From: JABDBK01 sp964453575
GTDB lineage: Bacteria > Pseudomonadota > Gammaproteobacteria > DSM-16500
Length of the DNA stretch: 26,678 bases
Direction of reading: 5' to 3'
Assembly: GCA_964453575.1 (NCBI GenBank)
Contig: CAYVRW010000024.1
Span: forward strand, 1 to 26,678
Shown: positions 1 through 8,646 of the stretch, piece after piece
How the letters are laid out: the number at the start of each line of letters is the position of its first letter
Numbering within the stretch: position 1 is the stretch's first letter
Made by a program: the position numbers and the translations under genes
Notes under the pieces: generated by a model
Database searches by the model: none
Told to the model about the DNA's origin: nothing
The model's input: the letters and a program-made list of their open reading frames with translations, nothing else

Positions 1-2
1 AA

Positions 3-248
3 GAACAATCCAATTGCATGTTGACCCTTTGGAATGGCCAGCCTTTAGGTGTAGTTCCTCCTAATTTCGTTGTATTGAAAATCGTTGAAACCGATCCAGG
101 TGTGCGCGGCGATACTTCGGGTGGCGGCGGTAAACCTGCGAAGTTAGAAACAGGCGCAGTCGTTCGAGTACCGCTATTTATACAAGAAGGCGAGTTAATT
201 AAAGTCGATACCCGTGATGGGGTTTATGTTTCAAGAGCTAAAGAATAA
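3..248 (+). CDS. efp: Elongation factor P, C-terminal part (5' end outside window)
   Basis: EF-P binds ribosomes stalled at proline-rich stretches and promotes peptide-bond formation. The frame is open from base 3, so the gene is cut by the window edge; the ATG at 18 is internal, not a start. The visible part covers the middle and C-terminal OB domains: the LWNGQPL segment, PPNFV, the conserved GDTSGGGGKPA loop, TGAVVRVPLF, and the terminal KVDTRDGVYVSR signature. The modified lysine in domain I lies upstream and cannot be checked. The stop overlaps the ATG of epmA by one base (TAATG), so the target protein and its modifying enzyme are probably translationally coupled. Identification is secure. 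Confidence 0.95.
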   Translation, partial: EQSNCMLTLWNGQPLGVVPPNFVVLKIVETDPGVRGDTSGGGGKPAKLETGAVVRVPLFIQEGELIKVDTRDGVYVSRAKE

Positions 249-1186
249 TGCATTGGCAGCCCACTGCTACGATTGGGACTTTACGAATGCGCGCCGACAT
301 CATGGCTCGCATTCGAGAGTTTTTTAAAAAACGTGATGTGCTAGAAGTTGAAACTCCCTTAATTGCGGCAGCTACTGTCACTGATCCTCATATAACAAGT
401 ATTCCCGTTGTTCATTCCAAAGAGAAAATTTTTTATCTTCAAACCTCTCCCGAATATGCGATGAAGCGATTGTTGGCTGCGGGTAGCGGTTCTATTTTTC
501 AATTAAGCAAAGCTTTTCGACAAGATGAAGTGGGACGATTACATAATCCTGAGTTTACTATGTTGGAATGGTATAAGATTGATTTCGATCATCATGCCTT
601 GATGGATGAAATGCAAGATTTTTTTAAAGAAGTGTTTGCCATACCTAAAACGCATCGCTTAACGGTGGCGCAAGTTTTTGAAACATATTTGCATATTAAT
701 CCACATACAGCGACCGTCGATGAATTAAAAATATCTGCAAAAAAACATAATATCCATGCGAATCTTGGCGATGAAAAGAATGCATGGTTAGATATTTTAT
801 TTACCCATGTGATAGAACCACAGTTAGGCTTGGATTATCCTGTTTTTATTTATGATTATCCTGTATCACAAGCCGCTCTTGCAAAAATTCGTCATGAAAA
901 TCCACCCGTTGCTTCACGGTTTGAAGTTTATTATAAAGGTGTGGAGCTTGCGAATGGATTTCATGAATTGCAAAATGCTGATGAACAGCGTGCAAGGTTT
1001 GAAAAAGATTTGCAATATCGTGCCGAGCATCATATGGAAAGAGTACCCATCGATGAACATTTATTATCTGCTTTGCGACAGGGGCTGCCTGATTGTGCGG
1101 GTGTTGCCATGGGGATAGATAGGTTAATTATGTTAGTATTGGGTAAAGAAAAGATTGTGGATGTGATGAGTTTTCAGGGGTTGTAA
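248..1186 (+). CDS. epmA: EF-P--(R)-beta-lysine ligase EpmA (GenX/PoxA)
   Basis: This is a 312-residue class II lysyl-tRNA-synthetase-like protein that lacks the N-terminal anticodon-binding domain; E. coli EpmA is about 325 residues. It attaches (R)-beta-lysine to a lysine of EF-P. Visible signatures are the motif 1 region FFKKRDVLEVETPLI, the motif 2 region FRQDEVGRLHNPEFTMLEWY, the ELANGFHEL segment, and motif 3 as GVAMGIDRLIMLVLG near the C-terminus. The start ATG shares a base with the efp stop. The EpmA dependence on EF-P explains the pairing. The partner EpmB (lysine 2,3-aminomutase) is not in the window. The gene ends 8 bp before the convergent antitoxin gene. Confidence 0.95.
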   Translation: MHWQPTATIGTLRMRADIMARIREFFKKRDVLEVETPLIAAATVTDPHITSIPVVHSKEKIFYLQTSPEYAMKRLLAAGSGSIFQLSKAFRQDEVGRLHNPEFTMLEWYKIDFDHHALMDEMQDFFKEVFAIPKTHRLTVAQVFETYLHINPHTATVDELKISAKKHNIHANLGDEKNAWLDILFTHVIEPQLGLDYPVFIYDYPVSQAALAKIRHENPPVASRFEVYYKGVELANGFHELQNADEQRARFEKDLQYRAEHHMERVPIDEHLLSALRQGLPDCAGVAMGIDRLIMLVLGKEKIVDVMSFQGL

Positions 1187-1194
1187 ATCAAAAA

Positions 1195-1533
1195 TTACCC
1201 CGCCTTTTTGAATTTGTCAGGCGTTATAGATAATTTATACCCGAGACCTTTTAAAATCAGGCCAAATGTATCAAGCGTAGGGTTTCCTTTTTCAGATAAA
1301 ATATGATAAAGATTTTGACGGTTTAGGTGTGTTTTTTTTGCAAGTTCTCCGACTCCGCCTCTTGCTTCTGCTATATTTCGTAATGCAACAAGAAGTGTGT
1401 CAGCATCACCATCTTCTTGATATTCTTCCATGGCTATTCGTAAATACAAATCGGCTTCTTTCGAATTTTTAAGGGATTCAATGAGTTCATCATGATAACT
1501 AGCAGTATTTTTTAAAATTTTGGCTTTACTCAT
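1195..1533 (-). CDS. HigA-type antitoxin (HI1420-like, helix-turn-helix)
   Basis: A 112-residue protein with a C-terminal helix-turn-helix of the addiction-module antidote type. The conserved core runs LLVALRNIAEARGGVGELA, then LNRQNLYHILSEKGNPTLDT, roughly residues 48-95. This is the family that accompanies Gp49/HI1419-type toxins: it neutralises the toxin and represses its own operon. It is the second gene of the pair; its ATG lies inside the toxin 3' end (8 bp overlap), with an AAGGA ribosome site about 8 nt upstream inside the toxin gene, which fits coupled translation. The family assignment rests on motif recognition; I give no symbol because naming in this family varies. Confidence 0.88.
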   Translation of the reverse strand: MSKAKILKNTASYHDELIESLKNSKEADLYLRIAMEEYQEDGDADTLLVALRNIAEARGGVGELAKKTHLNRQNLYHILSEKGNPTLDTFGLILKGLGYKLSITPDKFKKAG

Positions 1534-1867
1534 CGCTGCGTTCCTTTAATTCTTGCCAATAGGCTTTAGCTAATTTGATATCTTTTTTCTGACTGTTCTT
1601 ATTTCCACCGCAAAGCAAAATAATTAGGGTATCACTCCATTCAGCTATATAAATTCGATAGCCGGAACCAAAAAATAATCGTAATTCAGATACACCATCA
1701 CCCACGGGTTCACAATCACCCAAATTTCCTTGCTCAACACGGTCTAACCGACGCCTTATTCTCAATTTCGTAATAGGGTCTTTTATACTATTTAGCCATT
1801 TTAAAAATGGAATCTCTCCAGATGGCGTAATATAATTTCTCAATATTTTTGGTGTAGCTTTATTCAT
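1526..1867 (-). CDS. HigB/RelE-type toxin (Gp49-like, HI1419 family)
   Basis: A 113-residue RelE-superfamily toxin, expected to be a ribosome-dependent mRNA endonuclease. Family features are the FLKWLNSIKD segment, the basic helix RIRRRLDRVEQGNLGD, GVSELRLFFGSGYRIY, and the end strand LLCGGNKNSQKKDI. I chose the ATG at 1867 over an in-frame ATG at 1912 because it has an AGAGG ribosome site 4-8 nt upstream (1872-1876) and because the longer start would lie on the promoter. Toxin before antitoxin is the usual order in this family. Both genes look complete, so the module is probably functional. Confidence 0.87.
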   Translation of the reverse strand: MNKATPKILRNYITPSGEIPFLKWLNSIKDPITKLRIRRRLDRVEQGNLGDCEPVGDGVSELRLFFGSGYRIYIAEWSDTLIILLCGGNKNSQKKDIKLAKAYWQELKERSDE

Positions 1868-1883
1868 TAAGCCTCTTTGTACA

Positions 1884-1912
1884 ATTGTCGTATATAAACG
1901 ACATAATGTCAA
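1884..1912 (-). promoter_or_regulatory. Toxin-antitoxin promoter with palindromic operator candidate
   Basis: On the minus strand TTGACA (1912-1907) and GACAAT (1889-1884) are 17 bp apart. Between and partly overlapping the -10 lies TGTCGT-n6-ACGACA (1886-1903), a perfect 6-bp inverted repeat. That placement would let a bound antitoxin block RNA polymerase. Assignment as the autoregulatory operator is inference. Confidence 0.6.
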
Positions 1913-1973
1913 CTATAATATCGGGTAATCCGGCCAATTTAGCATAGGTCAAATTTAACATATTGATTTATAG

Positions 1974-4019
1974 TTACAATTTCTTCGGCTCTTTCATCAC
2001 AACGCGATATATCCATCCGCATAATAAAACAGTAACAAGTATTCCAAAAAAGCTCGCCAGATAATGCAAATGATCCGGCATGATTTTTAAGGCATTTGAG
2101 CTTTGCTTCAAGGCAAATGGAATCGCTAATAACACACCCATAATGGAAGAACCTGCAACAATACCGCAAGCAAGAGTGAGACCACGATGTTTGTGTTGCG
2201 TAATAACATTTTCATTACCGACTTTTTTGATAGGATAACGTTTATTGAGTTTTACATAAACGATGTGCGAAAGTACACCGCCTATGATAACAGGCACAGA
2301 ACTGTCTAAAGGTAAATAAATCCCTACGCCGACCGCGAGCACAGGTAATCTGCCGCCAAATTGTTTTAAGATTTGGTCTATCACCATGCAGATGACAGCA
2401 ATGACAGCCCCCAGACTAATCATGGACCATTGCAAATTGTGCGCATAAACGCCTTGAGCAACAGCAGCCATAAGTCCAGCTTGCGGTGCTGCAAGCATTT
2501 GGCTTTTATCCATGCCTGGACGTGGAAAGACGCCGCCAATCCCATAAGCATTATATAAAAGATCAAGAATAGGCGGGACAACAAAGGCAGCAGCAATCAC
2601 ACCTAAAATAAGCATGACTTGTTGTTTCCAAGGCGTGGCACCTAGCATTTGACCGACTTTTAAATCTTGCATGGTATCATTAGCGATGGCAATGCCGGCA
2701 CCAATAATGACGGTGCTGCCAACACCTAAGATAACACCGAGCAATTCTTTTCCTTCAATGCCGCCATTGATGCCGAACAGAGCAAGAAATAACATGCATA
2801 AAATACAAAGTGATGCGACGAGTAATCCTGAGACAGGCGTATTAGTTGCGCCAATTAAGCCTGCAAAATAAGCAGCAATCGAACAAAATACAAAGCCGCC
2901 CAATAAAATATAAATAGCACCAAAGGCAGAAAGCACAATGCGAAAATTATGAGAAATGTCACTGTGCTGCGGAATGATAGATAATGAAATAAATAAAAAA
3001 ATCGGAATAAGCAGCAGTATTAATCCCCAAAAAACATATTGAATAGGAATATCACGCTCAGTACGAATGATGGATTGTCTACCCATTTTTTTGACATTTT
3101 TGATGGAATCAACCGATGTTAAAATACTTTGTGTGATAGGTTTAATTAAGGTAAATATAGTCCATAAACCTGCTACTAACATGGTGCCCACACCAATGTA
3201 ACGTATGTGCGAGCGCCACATTATCATGGCGATATCAGAAGCAGTGTCAGCGGTCGCAGGCAAGCCAAAAAACCAGGTTATAGCAGGAATGCCTGCAATC
3301 CAACCCAGTATGACGCCCACTAACATGCTAATAGAAACATTGATTCCTACGATATATCCTGCTGCAATCAATGCGGGTGATAAACCTAAACCAAAACCAT
3401 AAATTGTATTGGATGTTTTGAACCAATAATAAAAATTATCAGTAAGCACTTGGAAGCCCGTTTGACATAAGGAAATCGCAGCACCGATAAGACCACCAAT
3501 GCTTAATGCACTCATGTCAGTTTTTTTGTCAGAACTTACTTTTAGCACGTTCCCTATAGCAACGCCCTCAGGATAACGTAAACTTTTATCAATTAATAAA
3601 GCCCTGCGCAGCGGAATAGTGAATAAAACACCTAATGTTCCGCCTAATAAAGCAATAATGACGGTTTGCCAATAATAAAACCCGTCCCAAGCATGTAAAA
3701 TAATCAGTGCAGGTAATATAAACGTAACGCCAGCAATCAGCGCCTCACCTACGGATGCCATGGTTTGCACCATGGTGTTTTCAAGTACATTAGAGTTGCG
3801 AAAAAAACGTAGTATAGCCATGGAAATAATGGCGGCAGGAATGGATGCTGATACGGTTTGGCCTACTTTTAAACCTAAATAGGCATTGGCAGCTGCCAGG
3901 GTGATCGTTAAGATAAATCCTAAAATGAGCGCACGCAGAGTGATTTCAGGTAAAGTTTGTGTGGCAGGGATAAGCGGGGCATCATTCGAGTTGAGTTGTA
4001 TCTTGCTTTTTTTTACCAT
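1974..4019 (-). CDS. OPT family oligopeptide transporter
   Basis: A polytopic inner-membrane protein of 681 residues, of the prokaryotic OPT branch that imports small peptides or metal-peptide conjugates. The N-terminal signature is visible: PEITLRALILGF followed by AANAYLGLKVGQTVSASIPAA. Further family features are the RYPEGVAIGNVLK segment, repeated glycine-rich membrane helices and the late motif QWSMISLGAVIAV. About 14-16 membrane segments can be seen. I use the ATG at 4019, not 4046, because AAGGAG lies 6 nt upstream. It appears monocistronic, between the toxin-antitoxin pair and engB. Substrate is not deducible; peptide uptake would suit an amino-acid-dependent intracellular lifestyle. 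Confidence 0.9.
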   Translation of the reverse strand: MVKKSKIQLNSNDAPLIPATQTLPEITLRALILGFILTITLAAANAYLGLKVGQTVSASIPAAIISMAILRFFRNSNVLENTMVQTMASVGEALIAGVTFILPALIILHAWDGFYYWQTVIIALLGGTLGVLFTIPLRRALLIDKSLRYPEGVAIGNVLKVSSDKKTDMSALSIGGLIGAAISLCQTGFQVLTDNFYYWFKTSNTIYGFGLGLSPALIAAGYIVGINVSISMLVGVILGWIAGIPAITWFFGLPATADTASDIAMIMWRSHIRYIGVGTMLVAGLWTIFTLIKPITQSILTSVDSIKNVKKMGRQSIIRTERDIPIQYVFWGLILLLIPIFLFISLSIIPQHSDISHNFRIVLSAFGAIYILLGGFVFCSIAAYFAGLIGATNTPVSGLLVASLCILCMLFLALFGINGGIEGKELLGVILGVGSTVIIGAGIAIANDTMQDLKVGQMLGATPWKQQVMLILGVIAAAFVVPPILDLLYNAYGIGGVFPRPGMDKSQMLAAPQAGLMAAVAQGVYAHNLQWSMISLGAVIAVICMVIDQILKQFGGRLPVLAVGVGIYLPLDSSVPVIIGGVLSHIVYVKLNKRYPIKKVGNENVITQHKHRGLTLACGIVAGSSIMGVLLAIPFALKQSSNALKIMPDHLHYLASFFGILVTVLLCGWIYRVVMKEPKKL

Positions 4020-4101
4020 TCGATACTCCTTCGATTTTAAAAACATAGGAGCGATAATCTTTATCGCCGGTCGATTAGAATAACTATAATTAGCGAGGGA
4101 T

Positions 4102-4701
4102 TCAATCAGAAAACCATTCGTTCAACTTTTCTTTTAATTCATCAACGCCTATGCCTTTCAAGGCTGAGAAAATTTGCACGGTGATCATATTGGGACAGGG
4201 GGCAACAGCTTCAGTAACTTTGCGAAGTGTTTGCTTGATTTCATTGAAAGATAATTTGTCGCATTTGTTTAATAGTATATGCACTGGCAAATCACATTGT
4301 CCACTCCAAATAAGAAATTTTCTATCGAAATCTTTAAGTGGATGACGAATGTCCATGACCAGCAGAAGTCCACGCAAAGAATCGCGCGTTCTTAAATAAG
4401 AATCTAACAACGTTTGCCATTGCTCTTTGACTTCAAGCGGGACTTTAGCAAAACCGTAGCCTGGAAGATCAGCCATGCGCCTCTCTTGATCCAGACTAAA
4501 GAGATTAATGAGCTGAGTACGGCCAGGTGTTTTACTGGTGCGAGCTAAACTTCTGTTTTGTGTTAATTGGTTTAACACACTGGATTTGCCTGCGTTGGAA
4601 CGGCCAACGATCGCCACCTCAAATCCCAGATCAGGAGGCAGCTGGTGCAGGTCGGCTACGCTTAGTAAAAATTCAGCTTTTTGATAGTTAAGTTTTTTCA
4701 T
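4102..4701 (-). CDS. engB: Ribosome biogenesis GTP-binding protein EngB (YihA/YsxC)
   Basis: A 199-residue GTPase needed for maturation of the large ribosomal subunit. All G motifs are present: G1 GRSNAGKS at residues 33-40, the switch region TSKTPGRTQ at 55-63, G3 DLPG at 78-81, G4 NKCD at 145-148 and a G5-like SALK near 180. Length and the FLLSVADLHQLP start match the family. The neighbouring genes are not functionally linked. No strong Shine-Dalgarno precedes the ATG, but an upstream start is not evident. Confidence 0.96.
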   Translation of the reverse strand: MKKLNYQKAEFLLSVADLHQLPPDLGFEVAIVGRSNAGKSSVLNQLTQNRSLARTSKTPGRTQLINLFSLDQERRMADLPGYGFAKVPLEVKEQWQTLLDSYLRTRDSLRGLLLVMDIRHPLKDFDRKFLIWSGQCDLPVHILLNKCDKLSFNEIKQTLRKVTEAVAPCPNMITVQIFSALKGIGVDELKEKLNEWFSD

Positions 4702-4845
4702 GGGGCTATGATAAAACTTCTTAAGGAAAAAGGCGATAGAGGAATTAAAAATAGCGTCAAGATGAGATAATTCATTGATTTTATTAGACCTCTGTTTTTC
4801 ATCATGATGATATACTATAAATAGGTAGGTAAAGATGGGGGCTAT

Positions 4846-5394
4846 ATGGTAGAAATAGAACTAACGCCGGAAGAAAAAAAGCAGGACCTACTTAAAAGGT
4901 GTGGTGAAAAACTGAAAGAAATTCAAAAGTCATATAATGATGATTTCAATATTGATATGAGTAGTGGTGGTAGAAAACTATACTTTAAAAATAAGGAGCT
5001 GGTATCCAAAAGTCAGAAGAATGAACCTGGTGTTGCACATAAACTTTTGCCAACAAGCGGACGTGACTTATATCTGGCGATTGAAAAGGTATTAAAAAAA
5101 GAAAATAACACAACCGCAGATTATAAAAAAATTCTGTTAGAAATTTACACAACTCTTAAGCCGAAGACTGAGGAAAAAACAGGTATCCGTGGGTTTTTTG
5201 GCATAAAAGTGAGGTCTAGCGCTATGGTTAGATTTAATAACGCTCGTATTGATGCGATAAAACCTCTTTTAAAGGATATCCTTAATCAGGATAGAGCAGA
5301 TACAAATAAGATAAACAGTGATGATGAATTAGACGCAGCTATCCAAAAAGAAAATTCTCTTGTTACTCGCATCAGCAAAGTGTTTAAACGTTAA
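4846..5394 (+). CDS. Unrecognised hydrophilic protein
   Basis: A 182-residue, highly charged protein (Lys/Glu/Asp-rich) with no signal peptide or membrane segment. The N-terminal 40 residues and residues about 75-115 look helical and amphipathic. A short turn GIRGFFGIKVRSS sits near residue 122, and the basic C-terminus ends VTRISKVFKR. I recognise no family. A G-rich stretch (GATGGGGG) about 5 nt before the ATG can serve as ribosome site. It stands alone between engB and uvrD on the plus strand. Size, composition and genome context would suit a secreted effector, but nothing in the sequence proves it. Confidence 0.7.
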   Translation: MVEIELTPEEKKQDLLKRCGEKLKEIQKSYNDDFNIDMSSGGRKLYFKNKELVSKSQKNEPGVAHKLLPTSGRDLYLAIEKVLKKENNTTADYKKILLEIYTTLKPKTEEKTGIRGFFGIKVRSSAMVRFNNARIDAIKPLLKDILNQDRADTNKINSDDELDAAIQKENSLVTRISKVFKR

Positions 5395-5476
5395 TTGACA
5401 AATAACAGTATAAAAATCCCCACAAACAGTAGATAATACCCACCTATTGTCACTTATACCTAAGTAATGTTCAGCT

Positions 5477-7639
5477 ATGCAAAATAATAATTTACATGAC
5501 AGTTTAAATGATGCCCAGCGCGCAGCAGTTTTTGCGCCGTTATGCAATCAATTGGTATTGGCCGGTGCTGGTAGCGGTAAAACGCGGGTGTTGGTGCACA
5601 GAATTGCCCGCCTTATTCAACATGAAGATTTTTCACCTTTTAATATTTTATCCGTGACGTTTACGAATAAAGCCGCTCATGAAATGCGTTCGCGTATCGA
5701 ACATATTTTAGGTCTATCGGCTAAAACAATGTGGATAGGGACGTTTCATGGTCTTGCGCATCGATTACTTAGATTGCATTGGGAAAAGGCCAATCTTCCT
5801 GAAGGATTTCAAATACTTGATAGCGATGACCAGCAGCGTTTGATCAAACGTGTCATCAATACGTTAAATTTAGATGAAGACCGATGGCCGGCAAAGCAAG
5901 CCCAGTGGTTTATCAATGGTAAAAAAGATGAAGGCTTGCAGTCGCAGCATATTCCCGATTTTGGTGATGTCACGACTAAAACCATGATAAGAATTTATCG
6001 CGCTTATGAAGAAGCTTGTCAACGATCAGGGTCAATTGATTTTGCTGATTTGCTGTTAAAAGTCCATCAACTTTGGACCCAGCATCCTGATATATTGGCG
6101 CATTATCAACAACGTTTTCGTTATATTTTAGTCGATGAATTTCAAGACACGAATGCGATTCAATATGCCTGGGTACGTTTATTAGCAGGCAAAGATAACC
6201 ACGTCATGATTGTAGGTGATGATGATCAGTCGATTTATGGCTGGCGCGGCGCTAAAGTTGAAAATATTCATAAGTTTTGTAAAGATTTTCCTAACGTGAT
6301 GACCATACGCTTAGAACAAAACTATCGTTCATCAGGCGTCATCTTAAAAGCAGCCAATGCTTTGATTGCCCATAATCAAGGCCGTTTAGGTAAAAATTTA
6401 TGGACTGCCGGCAATGAAGGCGATCGTATTACGGTTTATGCTGGGTTTAATGATCTCGATGAAGCACGTTATATCGTGAATCGTATACGTGATTGGCAGC
6501 GTGAAGGCCATGCATTACATCAAGTAGCTATTCTCTATCGTTCCAATGCGCAATCACGTGTGCTTGAAGAAGCTTTGATGCAATTTGGCATTGCTTATCG
6601 TGTATATGGCGGTTTGCGCTTTTTTGAACGGGCGGAAATTAAAGATACATTGGCTTATTTACGTTTAATTGCCAATCGTGGTGATGATGCTGCCTTTGAA
6701 CGTGTAGTGAATACTCCCACTCGCGGCATAGGCGATAAAACCATGATTGCTTTGCGCGAGCGTGCGCAACAAAGCAATGTATCACTTTGGAATGCGGCTT
6801 CGTTGTTACTGCAAGAAAACGTATTTACTCCACGTGCAGCCAATGCATTGTCATTATTTTTAAAGCTGATTGACACACTTGCTGAAGATACGGATCAATT
6901 ACCCTTATATGAACAAACTGAACACGTAATTCATAATAGCGGCTTGATCGAACATTTCCAAAAAGAAAAAGGTGAAAAAGGTTTAGCGCGTTTAGAAAAC
7001 TTAGAAGAATTAGTGAACGCTGCCCGTCAATTTGACAATGAAGAACAAGACCATGAAATGCCTAAACTCTCCGCATTTTTAGCTTACTCCGCATTGGAAT
7101 CAGGTGATACGCAAACCAAAGATTCCGATGATGGCGTGCAGCTTATGACATTGCATTCAGCGAAAGGATTAGAATTTCCCGTTGTATTTTTAGCAGGCTG
7201 CGAAGAAGGTTTGTTTCCGCATTACATGACCAGGGAAGACCCGCAAGGATTGGAAGAAGAACGGCGCTTATGTTATGTAGGCATGACACGCGCTATGCAA
7301 AAATTATGTATTACCTATGCAGAAGTAAGACGTTTACATGGTAAAGAAGCTTATCATAGAGCGTCACGTTTTTTATCAGAGATTCCTGATGAATGTTTAG
7401 ATGAAGTCAGAATGAAATCTAAAGTCTCATTGCCTGAATCTAGAAATTATTCACCGCCCGTATCGAAATTTTCTGATAATGACGGTGCGTTACACGTGGG
7501 TCAACGTGTCAATCATCACAAATTTGGTGAAGGTGTAGTATTACAGTATGAAGGACGCGGAGAGCATGCGCGTATTCAAGTGCGTTTTGAGCGCGATGGG
7601 ACGAAGTGGTTGATTGCAAGTTTTGTTACAACGGACTGA
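5477..7639 (+). CDS. uvrD: DNA helicase II UvrD
   Basis: A 720-residue superfamily 1A 3'-5' helicase acting in nucleotide-excision and mismatch repair. Motifs in order: Q-motif region LNDAQRAAV (10-18), Walker A AGAGSGKT (29-36), motif Ia VTFTNKAAHEMR, motif II VDEFQDTN, motif III DDDQSIYGWRGA, motif IV EQNYRSS, motif V LMTLHSAKGLEFPVVF, and motif VI EEERRLCYVGMTRA. The C-terminus carries the Tudor-like segment VGQRVNHHKFGEGVVL found in UvrD/PcrA. Length equals E. coli UvrD. The stop is 1 bp from the pyrD ATG, so the two are likely co-transcribed. Confidence 0.97.
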   Translation: MQNNNLHDSLNDAQRAAVFAPLCNQLVLAGAGSGKTRVLVHRIARLIQHEDFSPFNILSVTFTNKAAHEMRSRIEHILGLSAKTMWIGTFHGLAHRLLRLHWEKANLPEGFQILDSDDQQRLIKRVINTLNLDEDRWPAKQAQWFINGKKDEGLQSQHIPDFGDVTTKTMIRIYRAYEEACQRSGSIDFADLLLKVHQLWTQHPDILAHYQQRFRYILVDEFQDTNAIQYAWVRLLAGKDNHVMIVGDDDQSIYGWRGAKVENIHKFCKDFPNVMTIRLEQNYRSSGVILKAANALIAHNQGRLGKNLWTAGNEGDRITVYAGFNDLDEARYIVNRIRDWQREGHALHQVAILYRSNAQSRVLEEALMQFGIAYRVYGGLRFFERAEIKDTLAYLRLIANRGDDAAFERVVNTPTRGIGDKTMIALRERAQQSNVSLWNAASLLLQENVFTPRAANALSLFLKLIDTLAEDTDQLPLYEQTEHVIHNSGLIEHFQKEKGEKGLARLENLEELVNAARQFDNEEQDHEMPKLSAFLAYSALESGDTQTKDSDDGVQLMTLHSAKGLEFPVVFLAGCEEGLFPHYMTREDPQGLEEERRLCYVGMTRAMQKLCITYAEVRRLHGKEAYHRASRFLSEIPDECLDEVRMKSKVSLPESRNYSPPVSKFSDNDGALHVGQRVNHHKFGEGVVLQYEGRGEHARIQVRFERDGTKWLIASFVTTD

Positions 7640-7640
7640 T

Positions 7641-8642
7641 ATGTTATATTCATTAATTAGAAAAATATTATTTTGTTTCGACCCAGAAACCTCACACGAA
7701 TTGACGTTAAATTTACTTTATTATCTAGAGAAATTCAAATTAACAGGATTGCTTCAAGACAAAATTGAAAATCCCAAAACAGTCATGGGAATTCAATTTC
7801 CTAATCCTATCGGTTTAGCCGCAGGTCTAGATAAAAACGGTGATTACATTGATGCGCTTGCGACATTAGGATTCGGATTTCTTGAAATAGGTAGTATCAC
7901 GCCAAGGCCACAACCCGGCAATCCTAAGCCGCGCTTATTTCGTTTAGTGAAAGAATCAGCCATTATTAATCGCATGGGTTTTAATAATAAAGGTGTGGAT
8001 TATTTAGTTGAGCGTTTAAAACAAACTAAATATAAAGGCGTATTAGGTATTAATATGGGTAAAAACCGCGATACCTCACTTGAAAATGCGCTGGATGATT
8101 ATCTTATTGTAATGAAACGTGTACTGCCCTATGCAAGTTATATTACGATTAATGTTTCTTCGCCTAATACAAAAGGGTTAAGAGATTTGCAACATGGCGA
8201 TTATTTACGTACATTGTTACGAGAACTTAAAAAGGAACAAGCTGCGTACGATAAAAAATATGTCCCATTGCTTATTAAAGTATCGCCTGATCTGACATTT
8301 GATGAAGTCTCTCAGATGGCGGAAATTTTCTTAGAAGAAAAAATCGATGGCGTGATTGCAACAAACACGACAATCAGTCGAAATGAGGTTGAGCATTCTC
8401 CTTTTGCAGTAGAAACAGGCGGATTAAGTGGCAAACCTTTGCTATTGCAATCAACTTTGGTGTTGCAACAATTCCATCAATTATTACAAAACAAAATTCC
8501 ACTTATAGGTTGCGGTGGGATTTCAAGTGTCGATGATGGCAAAGCGAAAATAGATGCGGGTGCGAGTTTATTGCAGCTTTATACCGGCTTCATTTATCAA
8601 GGCCCGAGTTTGGTTAAGGAATTGGCGAAAGGTTTGGAGTAG
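7641..8642 (+). CDS. pyrD: Dihydroorotate dehydrogenase (quinone), class 2
   Basis: A 333-residue FMN enzyme of pyrimidine synthesis that oxidises dihydroorotate to orotate and passes electrons to membrane quinone. Class 2 is shown by the N-terminal extension MLYSLIRKILFCFDPETSH. Other family segments are NPIGLAAGLDKNG, EIGSITPRPQPGN, RLFRL, INRMGFNNKG, INVSSPNTKGLR with the catalytic serine, IATNTT, TGGLSGKPL, and GCGGISS. I use the ATG at 7641, which aligns with E. coli PyrD; an in-frame ATG at 7614 would overlap uvrD and add unsupported residues. GGAG at its end serves as the ribosome site of the F-box gene 4 bp downstream. Confidence 0.97.
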   Translation: MLYSLIRKILFCFDPETSHELTLNLLYYLEKFKLTGLLQDKIENPKTVMGIQFPNPIGLAAGLDKNGDYIDALATLGFGFLEIGSITPRPQPGNPKPRLFRLVKESAIINRMGFNNKGVDYLVERLKQTKYKGVLGINMGKNRDTSLENALDDYLIVMKRVLPYASYITINVSSPNTKGLRDLQHGDYLRTLLRELKKEQAAYDKKYVPLLIKVSPDLTFDEVSQMAEIFLEEKIDGVIATNTTISRNEVEHSPFAVETGGLSGKPLLLQSTLVLQQFHQLLQNKIPLIGCGGISSVDDGKAKIDAGASLLQLYTGFIYQGPSLVKELAKGLE

Positions 8643-8646
8643 CATA

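Noticed and set aside
2373..3402. Several plus-strand open frames opposite the OPT transporter
   Set aside because: They are antisense reflections of a hydrophobic coding sequence with no ribosome sites and unnatural composition.
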